This document shows positions 26,274 to 36,137 of a stretch of DNA of 54,254 nt, piece by piece. Every line of letters starts with the position of its first letter. Position 1 is the first letter of the stretch. The notes below the pieces were generated by a model. It saw only the letters and a program-made list of their open reading frames with translations, was not told the origin of the DNA and made no database searches. Source of the DNA: Halomonas ventosae (GTDB lineage Bacteria; Pseudomonadota; Gammaproteobacteria; Pseudomonadales; Halomonadaceae); the NCBI RefSeq assembly GCF_004361885.1, contig NZ_SNWH01000017.1:1-54254 (forward strand), written 5' to 3'. The translations under genes and the position numbers were made by a program.

Positions 26274-28628
26274 ATGGACGCACACGACAAGATCATCCGT
26301 CGCCTCGCCGAGGAGCTCACCGTTCGCCCGCCGCAGGTCAAGGCGACGGTGGAGCTGCTCGACGGCGGAGCTACTGTGCCCTTCATCGCCCGCTACCGCA
26401 AGGAGCTCACCGGCGGGCTCGATGACATCCAGCTGCGAGCGCTCCACGAGCGTCTCGCCTATCTGCGTGAGCTGGAGGAGCGCCGCGCGGCGGTGCTTTC
26501 CGCCATCGACGAGCAGGGCAAGCTCAGTGACGCGCTGGCCGCCCAGATCCAGGCCGCGGACACCAAGCAGCGCCTGGAAGACCTCTATCTGCCCTACAAG
26601 AAGAAGCGGCGCACCAAGGCGCAGATCGCCCGAGAGGCGGGGCTCGAGCCGCTGTCTAAAACCCTGCTGGCCGACCCGACCCTGGTCCCCGAGGATGAGG
26701 CGGCCAAGTACCTTCGCGCCGCCGAGGGCGACATCCCCGCCGTCGAGGACGCCAAGGCGGCCCTGGATGGCGCCAAGCAGATTCTCATGGAGCGTTTCGC
26801 CGAGGACCCCGAGCTGGTCGGCCAGCTGCGCGAGCGGCTGTGGCGCGAGGGTGAGCTCTCCTCCCGGGTGATCGCCGGCAAGCAGCAGGAGGGCGCCAAG
26901 TTCTCCGACTACTTCGAGCACAACGAGCAGCTCTCTAAGGTGCCCTCGCACCGTGCGCTGGCGATGTTCCGCGGCCGCAACGAGGGCGTGCTGGCGCTCT
27001 CCCTGCGCCTGCCCGGCGAGGACGAGGCACCGCTGCATCCAGCCCAGGTGGCCATCGCCCGGCACTTCGATATTTTCAACGGGAGCGGCGACCAGGGCCG
27101 CCCCGCCGATCGCTGGCTCGCCGAGGTGGTGCGCTGGACCTGGCGGGTTAAGCTCTACACTCACCTGGAGACCGAACTGATGGGCCGGCTGCGCGAGCGC
27201 GCCGAGCGCGAGGCCATCGAGGTGTTCGCCGCCAACCTCAAGGATCTGCTGCTGGCCGCTCCGGCGGGCCAGAAGGCCACGCTGGCCATCGACCCGGGCC
27301 TGCGCACCGGCTGCAAGGTGGCGGTAGTGGATGCCACCGGCCAGTTCCTCGAGCACGCCACGATCTATCCCCACGCCCCGCGCCATGCTTGGGAGGCGTC
27401 GCTTGCCGAGCTTTCCAGGCTGGTGGAGAAGCACGACGTGGCGCTAGTCGCCGTGGGCAACGGCACCGCCAGCCGCGAGACCGACCGCCTAGCCGGTGAG
27501 CTGGTGAAAGGGTTCGCGGGCAAGCGCGCGCTCTCCAAGGTGATGGTCAGCGAGGCGGGCGCCTCGGTCTACTCCGCCTCGGAGTATGCCTCCCGGGAGT
27601 TACCGGAGCTTGATGTCACCATCCGCGGCGCGGTCTCCATCGCTCGGCGCCTCCAGGACCCGCTGGCCGAGCTGGTCAAGATCGAGCCCAAGTCCATCGG
27701 CGTGGGCCAGTACCAGCATGATGTCTCGCAGCTGCAGCTCTCCCGGAGCCTGGAGGCGGTGATCGAGGACTGCGTGAACGCCGTGGGGGTGGACCTCAAC
27801 ACCGCCTCGAGCGCGCTGCTCTCGCGGGTCGCCGGCCTCAATGCGGCGCTGGCCGACAACATCGTCGCACGTCGCAACGCGCAAGGACCCTTTACCAGCC
27901 GCCGGGCGCTGCTCGAGGTCAGCCGCCTGGGGCCCAAGACCTTCGAGCAGTGCGCCGGCTTCCTGCGTATCATGAGCGGTGACAACCCGCTGGACGCCAG
28001 TGCCGTGCATCCCGAGGCCTATCCGCTGGTGGAGCGCATCGCCCAGCGCAGTGGACGCGACCTGGCGGGGCTGATTGGCGACAGCGCCACCCTCAAGTCA
28101 CTCAAGCCGGCCGAGTTCGCCGATGAGCGCTTCGGCGTACCCACGATCGTCGATATCCTCGCCGAGCTCGACAAGCCGGGCCGCGATCCGCGCCCCGAGT
28201 TCAAGGCGGCAGAATTCCGCGAGGGGGTCGAGTCCCTCAAGGACCTCGAGCCGGGCATGATCCTCGAGGGTAGCGTGACCAACGTCACCCACTTCGGCGC
28301 CTTCGTTGATATTGGCGTCCACCAGGATGGCCTGGTGCATATCTCGGCGCTCTCCGATCGCTTCATCGAGGACCCGCGCACGGTGGTCAAGGCCGGCGAC
28401 ATCGTGCGGGTCAAGGTGATGAGCGTGGATCTCGCGCGCTCGCGTATCGGCCTCACCATGCGCCTTGACGACCAGCCGGACGACCACGGGGAGCCGGGTG
28501 GTGGGAAAGCACCGCGTCGCGGTCGTGATGACAAGGGCCGGGGGCAAGCGGCCGGCAAGGTAACCGAGACGGCCAGCCAGATGGGCGCCCTGGGCACGGC
28601 CCTGCTCCAGGCAAAGAAGGGTCGCTGA
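26274..28628 (+). CDS. tex: RNA-binding transcription accessory protein Tex
   Basis: 784 residues from the ATG at 26274, which has AAGGA at good spacing; upstream ATG at 26259 is possible. N-terminal helix-turn-helix region ([20 protein letters not shown]), a YqgF/RNase H-like fold ([20 protein letters not shown]), helix-hairpin-helix pairs ([19 protein letters not shown]), then an S1 RNA-binding domain ([19 protein letters not shown], about 655-725). The basic tail is probably disordered. It binds nucleic acid and affects transcription and stress survival; exact role varies. Confidence 0.95.
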   Translation: MDAHDKIIRRLAEELTVRPPQVKATVELLDGGATVPFIARYRKELTGGLDDIQLRALHERLAYLRELEERRAAVLSAIDEQGKLSDALAAQIQAADTKQRLEDLYLPYKKKRRTKAQIAREAGLEPLSKTLLADPTLVPEDEAAKYLRAAEGDIPAVEDAKAALDGAKQILMERFAEDPELVGQLRERLWREGELSSRVIAGKQQEGAKFSDYFEHNEQLSKVPSHRALAMFRGRNEGVLALSLRLPGEDEAPLHPAQVAIARHFDIFNGSGDQGRPADRWLAEVVRWTWRVKLYTHLETELMGRLRERAEREAIEVFAANLKDLLLAAPAGQKATLAIDPGLRTGCKVAVVDATGQFLEHATIYPHAPRHAWEASLAELSRLVEKHDVALVAVGNGTASRETDRLAGELVKGFAGKRALSKVMVSEAGASVYSASEYASRELPELDVTIRGAVSIARRLQDPLAELVKIEPKSIGVGQYQHDVSQLQLSRSLEAVIEDCVNAVGVDLNTASSALLSRVAGLNAALADNIVARRNAQGPFTSRRALLEVSRLGPKTFEQCAGFLRIMSGDNPLDASAVHPEAYPLVERIAQRSGRDLAGLIGDSATLKSLKPAEFADERFGVPTIVDILAELDKPGRDPRPEFKAAEFREGVESLKDLEPGMILEGSVTNVTHFGAFVDIGVHQDGLVHISALSDRFIEDPRTVVKAGDIVRVKVMSVDLARSRIGLTMRLDDQPDDHGEPGGGKAPRRGRDDKGRGQAAGKVTETASQMGALGTALLQAKKGR

Positions 28629-28697
28629 CAAAGGCTGACAAAGGAAGCAACGCTGAGCTTGAAGCGTCGCCTGACGGCAGCATAATCTGACGATTAC

Positions 28698-28722
28698 CGG
28701 GCGCCTTGGCGCCCGCCTTTTC
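28698..28722 (+). terminator. Rho-independent terminator after tex
   Basis: CGGGCGCC-TT-GGCGCCCG (8-bp perfect stem, 28698-28715) followed by CCTTTTC. Located between tex and gshA. Confidence 0.8.
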
Positions 28723-28740
28723 ACATATGGGGTGACCATC

Positions 28741-30363
28741 TTGTCCGAATCGTTCACCAGCCGCGTCGATCGACTCATTTCCCTGGCCGACCAGGGGCGG
28801 GTCGGGCGCCTGCGTCGCGGCATCGAGAAGGAGGGGCTGCGGGTCGACGGCGAGGGGCGCATCGCCGCCACCCCGCATCCCGCCGCACTGGGCTCCAAGC
28901 TGACCCACCCGCACATCACCACCGACTACTCCGAGGCGCTGCTGGAGTACATCACGCCGGTCTATTGTCGACCGGTCGATGCCATGGACTTCCTTGCCGA
29001 CCTGCATCGCTTCAGCTATCGCCACCTGGGCGAGGAGCTGATCTGGCCGGCCAGCATGCCGGCGCGCCTGCACGGCAACGACAGCGTGCCCATCGCCGAC
29101 TACGGGTCTTCCAACGTGGGCACCATGAAGACCGTCTATCGTAAGGGCCTGGACCTGCGCTACGGGCGAATCATGCAATCCATCGCCGGGGTGCATTACA
29201 ACGTCTCGCTCCCCGAGGAGCTCTGGCAGCTGTTGCGCGAGCTCGAGGGTGACTTCGACACCCCCTTGCAGGACTACCGCTCGGCGCGCTACTTCGGTCT
29301 GATCCGCAACTTCCGCCGTCACAGCTGGCTGCTGCTCTACCTGTTCGGCGCCTCGCCGGCGCTGGATCGCAGCTTCCTGCCCGACGGCGAGCTGCCCGAC
29401 AAGCTGCAGCGCCATGGCGAGCAGACCCTGGTGTCGCGTTATGCCACCAGCCTGCGCATGTCGGACCTGGGTTACCAGAACAAGGTTCAGGAACAGCTCA
29501 AGATCTGCTTCAACTCGCTCTCCAACTACGTTAATACCCTGCGCCACGCCATCGCCACGCCCTGGCGGGACTATCAGCGGCTGGGGGTGAAGGTGGACGG
29601 CGAGTGGCGCCAGCTCAACGCCAATATCCTGCAGATCGAGAACGAGTACTACAGCGACATTCGTCCCAAGCGGGTGACGCACCATGGCGAGACCCCCAGC
29701 CAAGCGCTGGAGGCCCGCGGCGTGGAGTACATCGAGGTGCGCTGCCTGGATCTCAACCCCTTCCTGCCGCTGGGGCTGGACGAGCCGCAGATCCGCTTCA
29801 TCGATACCTTTCTGATGTGGTGCCTGCTCAGCGAGAGCCCCTGGATTCCCGACGACGAGTGTGACCGGCTGGACGACAACCGCCGCCTGGTGGTGGAGCG
29901 TGGTCGCGACCCGGCGCTGCGGCTGCTGCAGGATGGTCGGCATCGCTCCATCGCCGACTGGGGCGGCGAGATCGTTGCCGAGATGAGCGCGGTGGCCGAG
30001 TTGCTCGACCGTCTGGAGGCGGGCAGCCCCCATGCCGAGGCGCTGGCCGCGCTGACGCCGCGTCTCGACGACCCCGCTCTGACCCCCTCTGCGCGGTTGT
30101 TGGCGCGTCTCGAGTCGAGCGGAGAATCCTTCCTCGAGGCCATGCTGGGCCTTGCCCGGGAACAGGCGCAGGAGTTCCGCGATACCCCCATGGACCCCTC
30201 CCGGGAGGCGCTTTTCGACGAGCTGGTGGCGACCTCGCTGGCCCAGCAGCGCGAGCTCGAGGCGGGGGAGACCGAGGACTTCGAGGCCTTCCTGGCGCGC
30301 TACTTCGCGCATGCCCGCGAGGTGCGCACCCTCTCTCCGTTGCCCACCGGTGAGGTGTCATGA
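28741..30363 (+). CDS. gshA: Glutamate-cysteine ligase
   Basis: 540 residues from the TTG at 28741, which has GGGGTGA at good spacing; GTG at 28732 is the alternative. Family signatures are GIEKEGLRVDGEGRI, LTHPHITTDYSEALLE, GSSNVGTMKTVYRKGL, IAGVHYNVSLP and YIEVRCLDLNPF. First and rate-limiting step of glutathione synthesis, proteobacterial type. It overlaps dsbB by four bases (ATGA), linking cytoplasmic and periplasmic thiol genes on one transcript. Confidence 0.95.
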   Translation: MSESFTSRVDRLISLADQGRVGRLRRGIEKEGLRVDGEGRIAATPHPAALGSKLTHPHITTDYSEALLEYITPVYCRPVDAMDFLADLHRFSYRHLGEELIWPASMPARLHGNDSVPIADYGSSNVGTMKTVYRKGLDLRYGRIMQSIAGVHYNVSLPEELWQLLRELEGDFDTPLQDYRSARYFGLIRNFRRHSWLLLYLFGASPALDRSFLPDGELPDKLQRHGEQTLVSRYATSLRMSDLGYQNKVQEQLKICFNSLSNYVNTLRHAIATPWRDYQRLGVKVDGEWRQLNANILQIENEYYSDIRPKRVTHHGETPSQALEARGVEYIEVRCLDLNPFLPLGLDEPQIRFIDTFLMWCLLSESPWIPDDECDRLDDNRRLVVERGRDPALRLLQDGRHRSIADWGGEIVAEMSAVAELLDRLEAGSPHAEALAALTPRLDDPALTPSARLLARLESSGESFLEAMLGLAREQAQEFRDTPMDPSREALFDELVATSLAQQRELEAGETEDFEAFLARYFAHAREVRTLSPLPTGEVS

Positions 30364-30896
30364 TCGACGACCTTCGACGCCTCTCGGTCCGCGAATGGAG
30401 CCTCGCGGGCCTTGCCTTCTGCGTGCTGATGATGGCCGTGGCCCTGGGGCTCGAGCATGTCGTCGGGCTGGCGCCCTGTCCGCTGTGCATCTTCCAGCGG
30501 GTGGCCGTGCTGGCCGCCGCCGGGGTGTTTTTGGTCGCAGCACTCCATGATCCTGCCGGTCGCGCGGGGGCGGTGATCTACGCCCTGCTGTCGCTGGCCG
30601 CCGTGGGCAGCGGCATCGTCGTGGCGGGGCGCCATCTGTGGCTGCAGTCGCTGCCTGCCGACCAGGTGCCGAGCTGCGGCCCGGGGCTCGGCTACATGCT
30701 GGAGATCCTGCCCCTGCAGCAGGTGCTGGCCCAGGTGCTCTCCGGCTCGGGTGAGTGTGCCGAGATCAGCTTTCGGCTGCTGGGTATCTCGCTGCCCGGC
30801 TGGACCCTGGCCGGCTTCCTGATACTCGCCCTGGCCCCGGTGGGCCTGCTGCTGGCGGCCAATCGCCCGCGCCGCGGCTATCGCTGGCAGGGCTAG
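30360..30896 (+). CDS. dsbB: Disulfide bond formation protein DsbB
   Basis: 178 residues, four transmembrane helices. Redox Cys pairs are C40-x-x-C43 (LAPCPLCIFQR) and C106/C133 (PSCGPG ... GECAEI) in the two periplasmic loops. It reoxidises DsbA with quinone in the inner membrane. Translationally coupled to gshA and followed 217 bases later by rsd; a dsbB-type gene next to algQ/rsd is also known in Pseudomonas. Confidence 0.95.
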   Translation: MIDDLRRLSVREWSLAGLAFCVLMMAVALGLEHVVGLAPCPLCIFQRVAVLAAAGVFLVAALHDPAGRAGAVIYALLSLAAVGSGIVVAGRHLWLQSLPADQVPSCGPGLGYMLEILPLQQVLAQVLSGSGECAEISFRLLGISLPGWTLAGFLILALAPVGLLLAANRPRRGYRWQG

Positions 30897-31113
30897 GCCC
30901 TACGGCGTTGCTCGAGGCGGGGCGCACACGCACGCAATGCTCGTTTCGTCAGCGCCCGCCGCCAGTGAGCCGGCCATCAACCCAGCAGGACCGAGCCCGC
31001 CGAGCTGACGGCAGGAGTGGATTGACAGCAGGCCCGGCAGACGCGAGTCTGTCACCTCCCGGGGTCGAGTGCCCCGAGTGGCTGGCCATGTCGAGCGAGC
31101 AAGGGAGGCATCC

Positions 31114-31614
31114 ATGCTGGAAGATTGCAACAATGCCCTGGAGCGCTGGGGTGGCGTACACGAGTTGATCGATCGCTGGCTGCACGAGCGCCGTGAGCTG
31201 TTGATCCAGTTCGCCACGCTGAAGCAGACCTGTGACGCCGAGCTTGAAACGGTGAGCCCCAAGCGCGTCGATGCCTTTGGCGAGCGGCTGATGGATTACA
31301 TCAGTGCCGGGCACTTCGAGATCTATCCGCAGTTACGGGAGGAAGCCAAGGCCTTTGGCGACCACCAGGCCCTGGAACTCGCCGAACGCTTGCTTGAGCG
31401 CCTGGAGATGTCCACCGAACTGGTGCTCTCCTTCGACCGCGACTACGACAGCCCCGCCCGCGCCCAGCACCATATGCGTCGTCTCCCCGCCTGGCTTGAG
31501 CGCCTGAGCCGCGGGCTCAGCAAGCGCTTCAACCTCGAGGATCAGCTGATCGCCCGCCTGCATGCGGCCCATTCGCCGGCTGCCGCTCGCGCCGAGGCCG
31601 ATACCCGGGCCTGA
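31114..31614 (+). CDS. rsd: Anti-sigma-70 factor Rsd/AlgQ
   Basis: 166 residues from the ATG at 31114 (GGGAGGCATCC upstream). All-helical Rsd/AlgQ fold with MLEDCNNALERWGGVHELID, LIQFATLKQ, FGERLMDYISAGHFEIY, and SRGLSKRFNLEDQLIARL. It binds sigma-70 and influences which sigma factor holds RNA polymerase. Separate from dsbB by 217 bases with no clear signal. A strong terminator follows. Confidence 0.9.
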   Translation: MLEDCNNALERWGGVHELIDRWLHERRELLIQFATLKQTCDAELETVSPKRVDAFGERLMDYISAGHFEIYPQLREEAKAFGDHQALELAERLLERLEMSTELVLSFDRDYDSPARAQHHMRRLPAWLERLSRGLSKRFNLEDQLIARLHAAHSPAAARAEADTRA

Positions 31615-31634
31615 GCGCAACGCCCTCCCGCAAG

Positions 31635-31673
31635 ACAACGCCCCATCGGCTGCCGAGGTCGATGGGGCGTTGT
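31635..31673. terminator. Bidirectional terminator between rsd and the RND operon
   Basis: ACAACGCCCCATCG (31635-31648) and CGATGGGGCGTTGT (31660-31673) form a 14-bp perfect stem with an 11-base loop, placed between convergent genes. Confidence 0.85.
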
Positions 31674-31715
31674 CGTTGCGGGTGCCGTATCCGCCTGGTG
31701 CGAGGCATGACGGCG

Positions 31716-34700
31716 CTAGAGCCGGCGGTCCAGCCGTGACCCGAGCACCAGCATGCAGGGCGTGAGCAGCAGGGTCAGGCCGGTGGCGAAGGTCAGGCCG
31801 CCGGCGATGGCACTGGAGAGCTGGGTCCACCACTGGGTCGAGGGTGCGCCGATGCCCAGGCTCGGAGTGATCAGGTCGACGTTGACCCCCAGCACCATGG
31901 GAGTGAGGCCGAGCACCGTGGTCACGGCGGTGAGCAGCACCGGGCGCAGGCGCAGTCCGCCGGCTTCCAGCGCCGCCGCGCCGGGGGGGAGCCCCTCGCC
32001 GCGCAGCTGGTTGTAGGTGTCGATCAATACGATATTGTTGTTCACCACGATGCCCGCCAGGGCGATGATGCCCATCCCCACCATGACGATGCCGAAGGGC
32101 TGGGCATTGATGAGCAGGCCGAGCAGCACGCCGGCGGTGGAGAAGACGATGGCGGAGAGCACCAACGCCGCCTGGTAGAGGCTGTTGAACTGGGTGACCA
32201 GGATCAGCGTCATCAGGCCGATCGCCACCAGGAAGGCCATGGCCAAAAAGCGCATCGCCTCCTGCTGGTCCTCCTGCTCGCCGGCCACCTTGATCCTCAC
32301 ACCCTCGGGTGGCGCCGGCATGGCGGCCCTCAATGCTGCCAGGCGCTCATCGGGACGCTGCTCGGCGGTGACATCGGCCTCCAGGGTGATCGCCCGGCGC
32401 CCGTCGATACGGTGCAGGGTGCCCACCTTGGGGGCCGGTTCCAACGAGACGAAGTGCGAGATCGGCACCTGCCCGCGCTGAGTGTTCAGCGTCAGCCGGC
32501 CCAGCTGGTCCAGCGACCGGGCGCCCCGCGGTAGTCGCACACGGATATCCACCTCGTCGTCGACGCCGGCAGGGCGATAGGTGGCCACCTGCAGACCGGT
32601 GGTGATCAGCTGTACGGCACTGCCGATGCTGGCCACGTCGGTACCGAAGCGTGCAGCCTCTTCGCGATCTACCTTCACGCGCCACTCCACGCCCGGCAGG
32701 CTGCGGTCATCCTCGATATCGCGAAAGCCGCCGAGCTCACTCATGGCCCGGCGCAGCGCGTCGACGGTCTGATCGGCGAGGGCCGGGTCCTCGGCACTGA
32801 TTTCCAGCACGATCGGCTTGCCGCCGCTGGGTCCCTTATCCTGCTCGCGGAATTCCAGCCGGATGCCCGCCAGGTCAGCGGTGCGCGCGGCCATCTCGGC
32901 GAGGATCGCGCTGGCATGGCGACGCTGCTGCCAGTCGATCAGCTGGAACTGCAGCACCCCTACCACGTCGTCGCCGAGCTGCTGGTCGGGCATCGCGAAG
33001 GAGCGTGCATAGAGCGCCTGAACCTCGCTCATGCCGGCAAGGCGCGCCTCCACCCGGCGCACGATGGCGTCAATCTCGCGGGCGGAGTAATCGCCCCGCG
33101 CATGCACCAGCACTTGCGCGGTATCGGGCTCGACGCTGGGGAAGAACTCGACGCCGTGATTGAAGCGGGCATAGGCGGTATAGATCAGTGCCATCAGCAG
33201 CAGCGTGAGCAGCAGGGTCAGGCCCGGCCAGGCCAGCAGGCGCGCCAGCACGCCCCGGTAAAGCCGTCCGCCGGCGGTGATCAGCTCGCTGTCGTGGCTG
33301 GCCGCGGCGCTTTGCACGCCGAACACGCCGCCCAGGGTGGGCAGAAACACCAGTGCCATGGCCAGCGAGGCCAGCAGGCAGAGGATCACCGTGATCGGCA
33401 GGTACTTCATGAACTGGCCTACCACCCCCGGCCAGAACAGCAGCGGCAAGAAGACCGCCAGGGTGGTGGCGGTGGAGGCGATCACCGGCCAGCTCATGCG
33501 CGTGGCGGCGTGGATCCAGGCCTCCCGGGGTGGCTGTCCCTGGCGCAGCTGGCGGTCGGCCAGCTCGCTGACCACGATGGCGCCATCCACCAGCATCCCG
33601 GCGACCAGGATCAGCGCGAACATCACCACGATGTTCAGCGTGTAACCCAGCGCCCAGATCAGCAGGATGCCGGTGAGAAAAGCCCCGGGAATGGTCAGTC
33701 CCACCATCAACGCCGGGCGCAGGCCCATGGCGGCGAGTATCAGCACCAGCACCAGCACCACCGCGGTGACCACGTTGTTGAGAAGCTCCGAGAGGATGTC
33801 GCGCACGGTCTCGGACTGGTCGAGGATGGTGGTGATCTCCAGCTCCTCGGGTATCCGCTCGGCCGCCTCGTCGAGCAGCGCCTGCACCTGAGTCACGGTG
33901 GCGATGATGTTGGCCCCGGCCCGCTTGGAGATCTCCAGCACCAGCGCCGGTTGGCCATCGATGCGGGCGAAGCCCTGCGGGTCCTTGAAGGTGGGGCGGA
34001 TCCAGGCCACGTCACTAAAGGTCACCACCCGATCGCCGTCGATCTTCACCGGCATCGCCATCACGTCCTCGAGTCGCTCGATCACCCCCGGCACCTTGAG
34101 CGGCTGGCGTCCGGCCCCGGTATCCAGGCTGCCCGCCGCTACCAGGCGGTTGTTGCGGCTGACCAGGTTGAATAGGGTATCGAAGTCGATCTCGTAGCTG
34201 TCGAGTACCAGAGGGTCGACGACGATCTCCAGCAGATGCTCGCGGTCGCCACCGATCTCTACCTCCAGCACCTCAGGGATGCCCTCGATCTCCTGTTGCA
34301 GGCGGCTCGCCACGGCCAGGCGCTGGCGTTCCGCCAGGGGGCCGGCCAGGCCGATCGAGAGCACCGGGAAAAGCGACACGTTGACTTCCATGACCCGCGG
34401 CTCCTCGGCTTCGGACGGCAGTTCGGCGCGGGCGATGTCGACCTTCTCGCGCACGTCGGTCAGCGCCTGGTCGGGGTCAAAGCCGGCATCGAACTCCAGG
34501 GTCACGGCGGCATGGCCTTCGCTTGACTGCGCGGTCATCTTGCGCAGCCCCTCGATGCTGCGCAGTTCCTGTTCCATGGGGCGCACCAGCAGGCGTTCGC
34601 CATCCTCGGGGCTGACCCCTTCCAGCGACATCGACACATAGATGATGGGAATGGTGACGTCGGGGTTGGCCTCTTTGGGGATCGCCTGCCAGGCGGCGAG

Positions 34701-34778
34701 CCCCGCCAGCAGCAGCGCGACGAGCAGCAGCAGGGTTGTGCGGGAGCGATCCAGTGCCGCTTCGATTAAGGTGCGCAT
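31716..34778 (-). CDS. RND efflux transporter permease (AcrB/HAE1-like)
   Basis: 1020 residues, 12 transmembrane helices and two large periplasmic loops (about 30-335 and 545-850), the RND permease layout. In TM4 the usual Asp-Asp pair reads LVDGAIVV (D398 kept, second Asp is G399). In TM10 the usual Lys reads NNNIVLID (N913 at the Lys position). The canonical proton relay is thus altered, a trait of an RND subgroup rather than of AcrB itself. Exported substrate unknown. The gene starts one base after the adaptor gene. There is no outer-membrane channel gene nearby. Confidence 0.93.
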   Translation of the reverse strand: MRTLIEAALDRSRTTLLLLVALLLAGLAAWQAIPKEANPDVTIPIIYVSMSLEGVSPEDGERLLVRPMEQELRSIEGLRKMTAQSSEGHAAVTLEFDAGFDPDQALTDVREKVDIARAELPSEAEEPRVMEVNVSLFPVLSIGLAGPLAERQRLAVASRLQQEIEGIPEVLEVEIGGDREHLLEIVVDPLVLDSYEIDFDTLFNLVSRNNRLVAAGSLDTGAGRQPLKVPGVIERLEDVMAMPVKIDGDRVVTFSDVAWIRPTFKDPQGFARIDGQPALVLEISKRAGANIIATVTQVQALLDEAAERIPEELEITTILDQSETVRDILSELLNNVVTAVVLVLVLILAAMGLRPALMVGLTIPGAFLTGILLIWALGYTLNIVVMFALILVAGMLVDGAIVVSELADRQLRQGQPPREAWIHAATRMSWPVIASTATTLAVFLPLLFWPGVVGQFMKYLPITVILCLLASLAMALVFLPTLGGVFGVQSAAASHDSELITAGGRLYRGVLARLLAWPGLTLLLTLLLMALIYTAYARFNHGVEFFPSVEPDTAQVLVHARGDYSAREIDAIVRRVEARLAGMSEVQALYARSFAMPDQQLGDDVVGVLQFQLIDWQQRRHASAILAEMAARTADLAGIRLEFREQDKGPSGGKPIVLEISAEDPALADQTVDALRRAMSELGGFRDIEDDRSLPGVEWRVKVDREEAARFGTDVASIGSAVQLITTGLQVATYRPAGVDDEVDIRVRLPRGARSLDQLGRLTLNTQRGQVPISHFVSLEPAPKVGTLHRIDGRRAITLEADVTAEQRPDERLAALRAAMPAPPEGVRIKVAGEQEDQQEAMRFLAMAFLVAIGLMTLILVTQFNSLYQAALVLSAIVFSTAGVLLGLLINAQPFGIVMVGMGIIALAGIVVNNNIVLIDTYNQLRGEGLPPGAAALEAGGLRLRPVLLTAVTTVLGLTPMVLGVNVDLITPSLGIGAPSTQWWTQLSSAIAGGLTFATGLTLLLTPCMLVLGSRLDRRL

Positions 34779-34779
34779 C

Positions 34780-35898
34780 TCAGAGGGCGTCCCGCTGCTC
34801 GCCCGGTATGCTCTGCGCCGGAGTCGACGGGGCGCTGACCGCCGTCACCCGCTCGCCGGGGTCGACGAAGCCACCCCCCAGGGTGATCAGCCTGACGCGG
34901 TCGGGCAGCCCGGCTACCCGGGCGACGTCGGCATCGGCGCTGACCAGCTCGACCGGAGTGAGCAGAACCCGGTCGTCGTCGTTCAGGTGCTTAACCGCCA
35001 GTTGGTTATCCTCATTAAGCTCGAGTAGTGCCGGGGAGAGCCGATGCACCTGGCGTTTGGGCAGCTGGATCATCAGGCTGGCACTGGCACCGGCCAGGCG
35101 ACGGCGTTCGGGGTTGGCCGCGGTCACCTCGACGGGGAAGCTGCGGGTGCTGTCGTCGGCGCGGCTGGCTACGTAGCTCAGCACTCCGTCGAGCTGGCTG
35201 CCATCGAGCAGCCGGATCTTGGCAGCTAGCCCCGGCACCAGCCCCAGCGCCTCCCGCTGGGGTGCGGCGGCGATGGCCGTGAGCCGCGAGTCGTCGACCA
35301 GGCTGCCCCAGGTCTCGCCGACCTGGACCAGGTCGCCGAGCTCCACATCGAGGCGGTCGAGCACGCCGTCGAAGGGCGCTTCGGGGCGGGTGTCGTCGAG
35401 CTGGCGGTGTAGGCTGGCAACCTCGGCCAGGGCCTGGTTGACGCTGCTCTTCAGGCGCAGGTAGTCGGGGTTGGAGATCAGCTCGCGACGGCGCAGTCGC
35501 TCGGCGCCTTCCAGCTCGCTTCGTGCCAGGGCCAGCTCGGCCTCGGCCTGTGCCAGCCGCGCGGGGAGTTCCTCGCGGGCCAGCGCCAGTAGTGTCTGCC
35601 CGCGGCTGACCCGCTCGCCCAGCGCAACGGGCAAGGCCTCCACCCTGCCCATCTGCCGAGCGCGTAGCGCCACCTCGCGATAGGCCTCGAGCTGGCCCTG
35701 CAGCACCAGCCGGGGCGCGTGGGCCTGCGCCTGGCGCTCGACCACCTCGACCCGGGTCGGTGCCGGCCCCTCGGCCTCGTCGCCCTCGGGCGGAGTATCG
35801 CGGAAGCCCTGGATATCACCGAGTACCAGCCAGACCAGCAGCAGGCAGGCCAGCCCAATAGCGAGCAGGACGGGGAACGGCGGCAGACGACGAGACAT
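34780..35898 (-). CDS. RND periplasmic adaptor (membrane fusion protein)
   Basis: 372 residues from the ATG at 35896-35898 (GGAAGG upstream on the minus strand). N-terminal membrane anchor (FPVLLAIGLACLLLVWLVL), a lipoyl/barrel-sandwich split around an alpha hairpin (ELARSELEGAERLRRREL ... SSVNQALAEVASLHRQL), then a beta barrel (LVQVGETWGSLVDDSRLT). It links the permease to a TolC-type channel. It forms an operon with the permease one base downstream. No regulator is adjacent. Confidence 0.92.
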   Translation of the reverse strand: MSRRLPPFPVLLAIGLACLLLVWLVLGDIQGFRDTPPEGDEAEGPAPTRVEVVERQAQAHAPRLVLQGQLEAYREVALRARQMGRVEALPVALGERVSRGQTLLALAREELPARLAQAEAELALARSELEGAERLRRRELISNPDYLRLKSSVNQALAEVASLHRQLDDTRPEAPFDGVLDRLDVELGDLVQVGETWGSLVDDSRLTAIAAAPQREALGLVPGLAAKIRLLDGSQLDGVLSYVASRADDSTRSFPVEVTAANPERRRLAGASASLMIQLPKRQVHRLSPALLELNEDNQLAVKHLNDDDRVLLTPVELVSADADVARVAGLPDRVRLITLGGGFVDPGERVTAVSAPSTPAQSIPGEQRDAL

Positions 35899-36137
35899 TC
35901 GGACCTTCCCTGGTGTAGTGCGAGGTTCGAGAGTGGAGCTGGGTAAGCCGGGTCGGCAGGCGGCCAGCATAGCCCAGGGTGGGCTGTGGTGTCGCCGGGG
36001 TAGCCTGAGGTCGAATTGAGTTTTGTGCAGTGCAGGCCTACCATCTTGGCGATTCGGATTATGGCCAGGGCAGGCGGCACGCCGCCCGGCAGAGCCTCAC
36101 GGCGACAACCCGCGCGTTGCAAACCCAAGGAGCCACC

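Noticed and set aside
28453..30312. 619-codon frame antisense to gshA and the end of tex
   Set aside because: It crosses a terminator and two conserved genes; no domain visible.
32916..34175. 419-codon His/Gln/Gly-rich frame antisense to the RND permease
   Set aside because: Composition artefact opposite conserved membrane segments.
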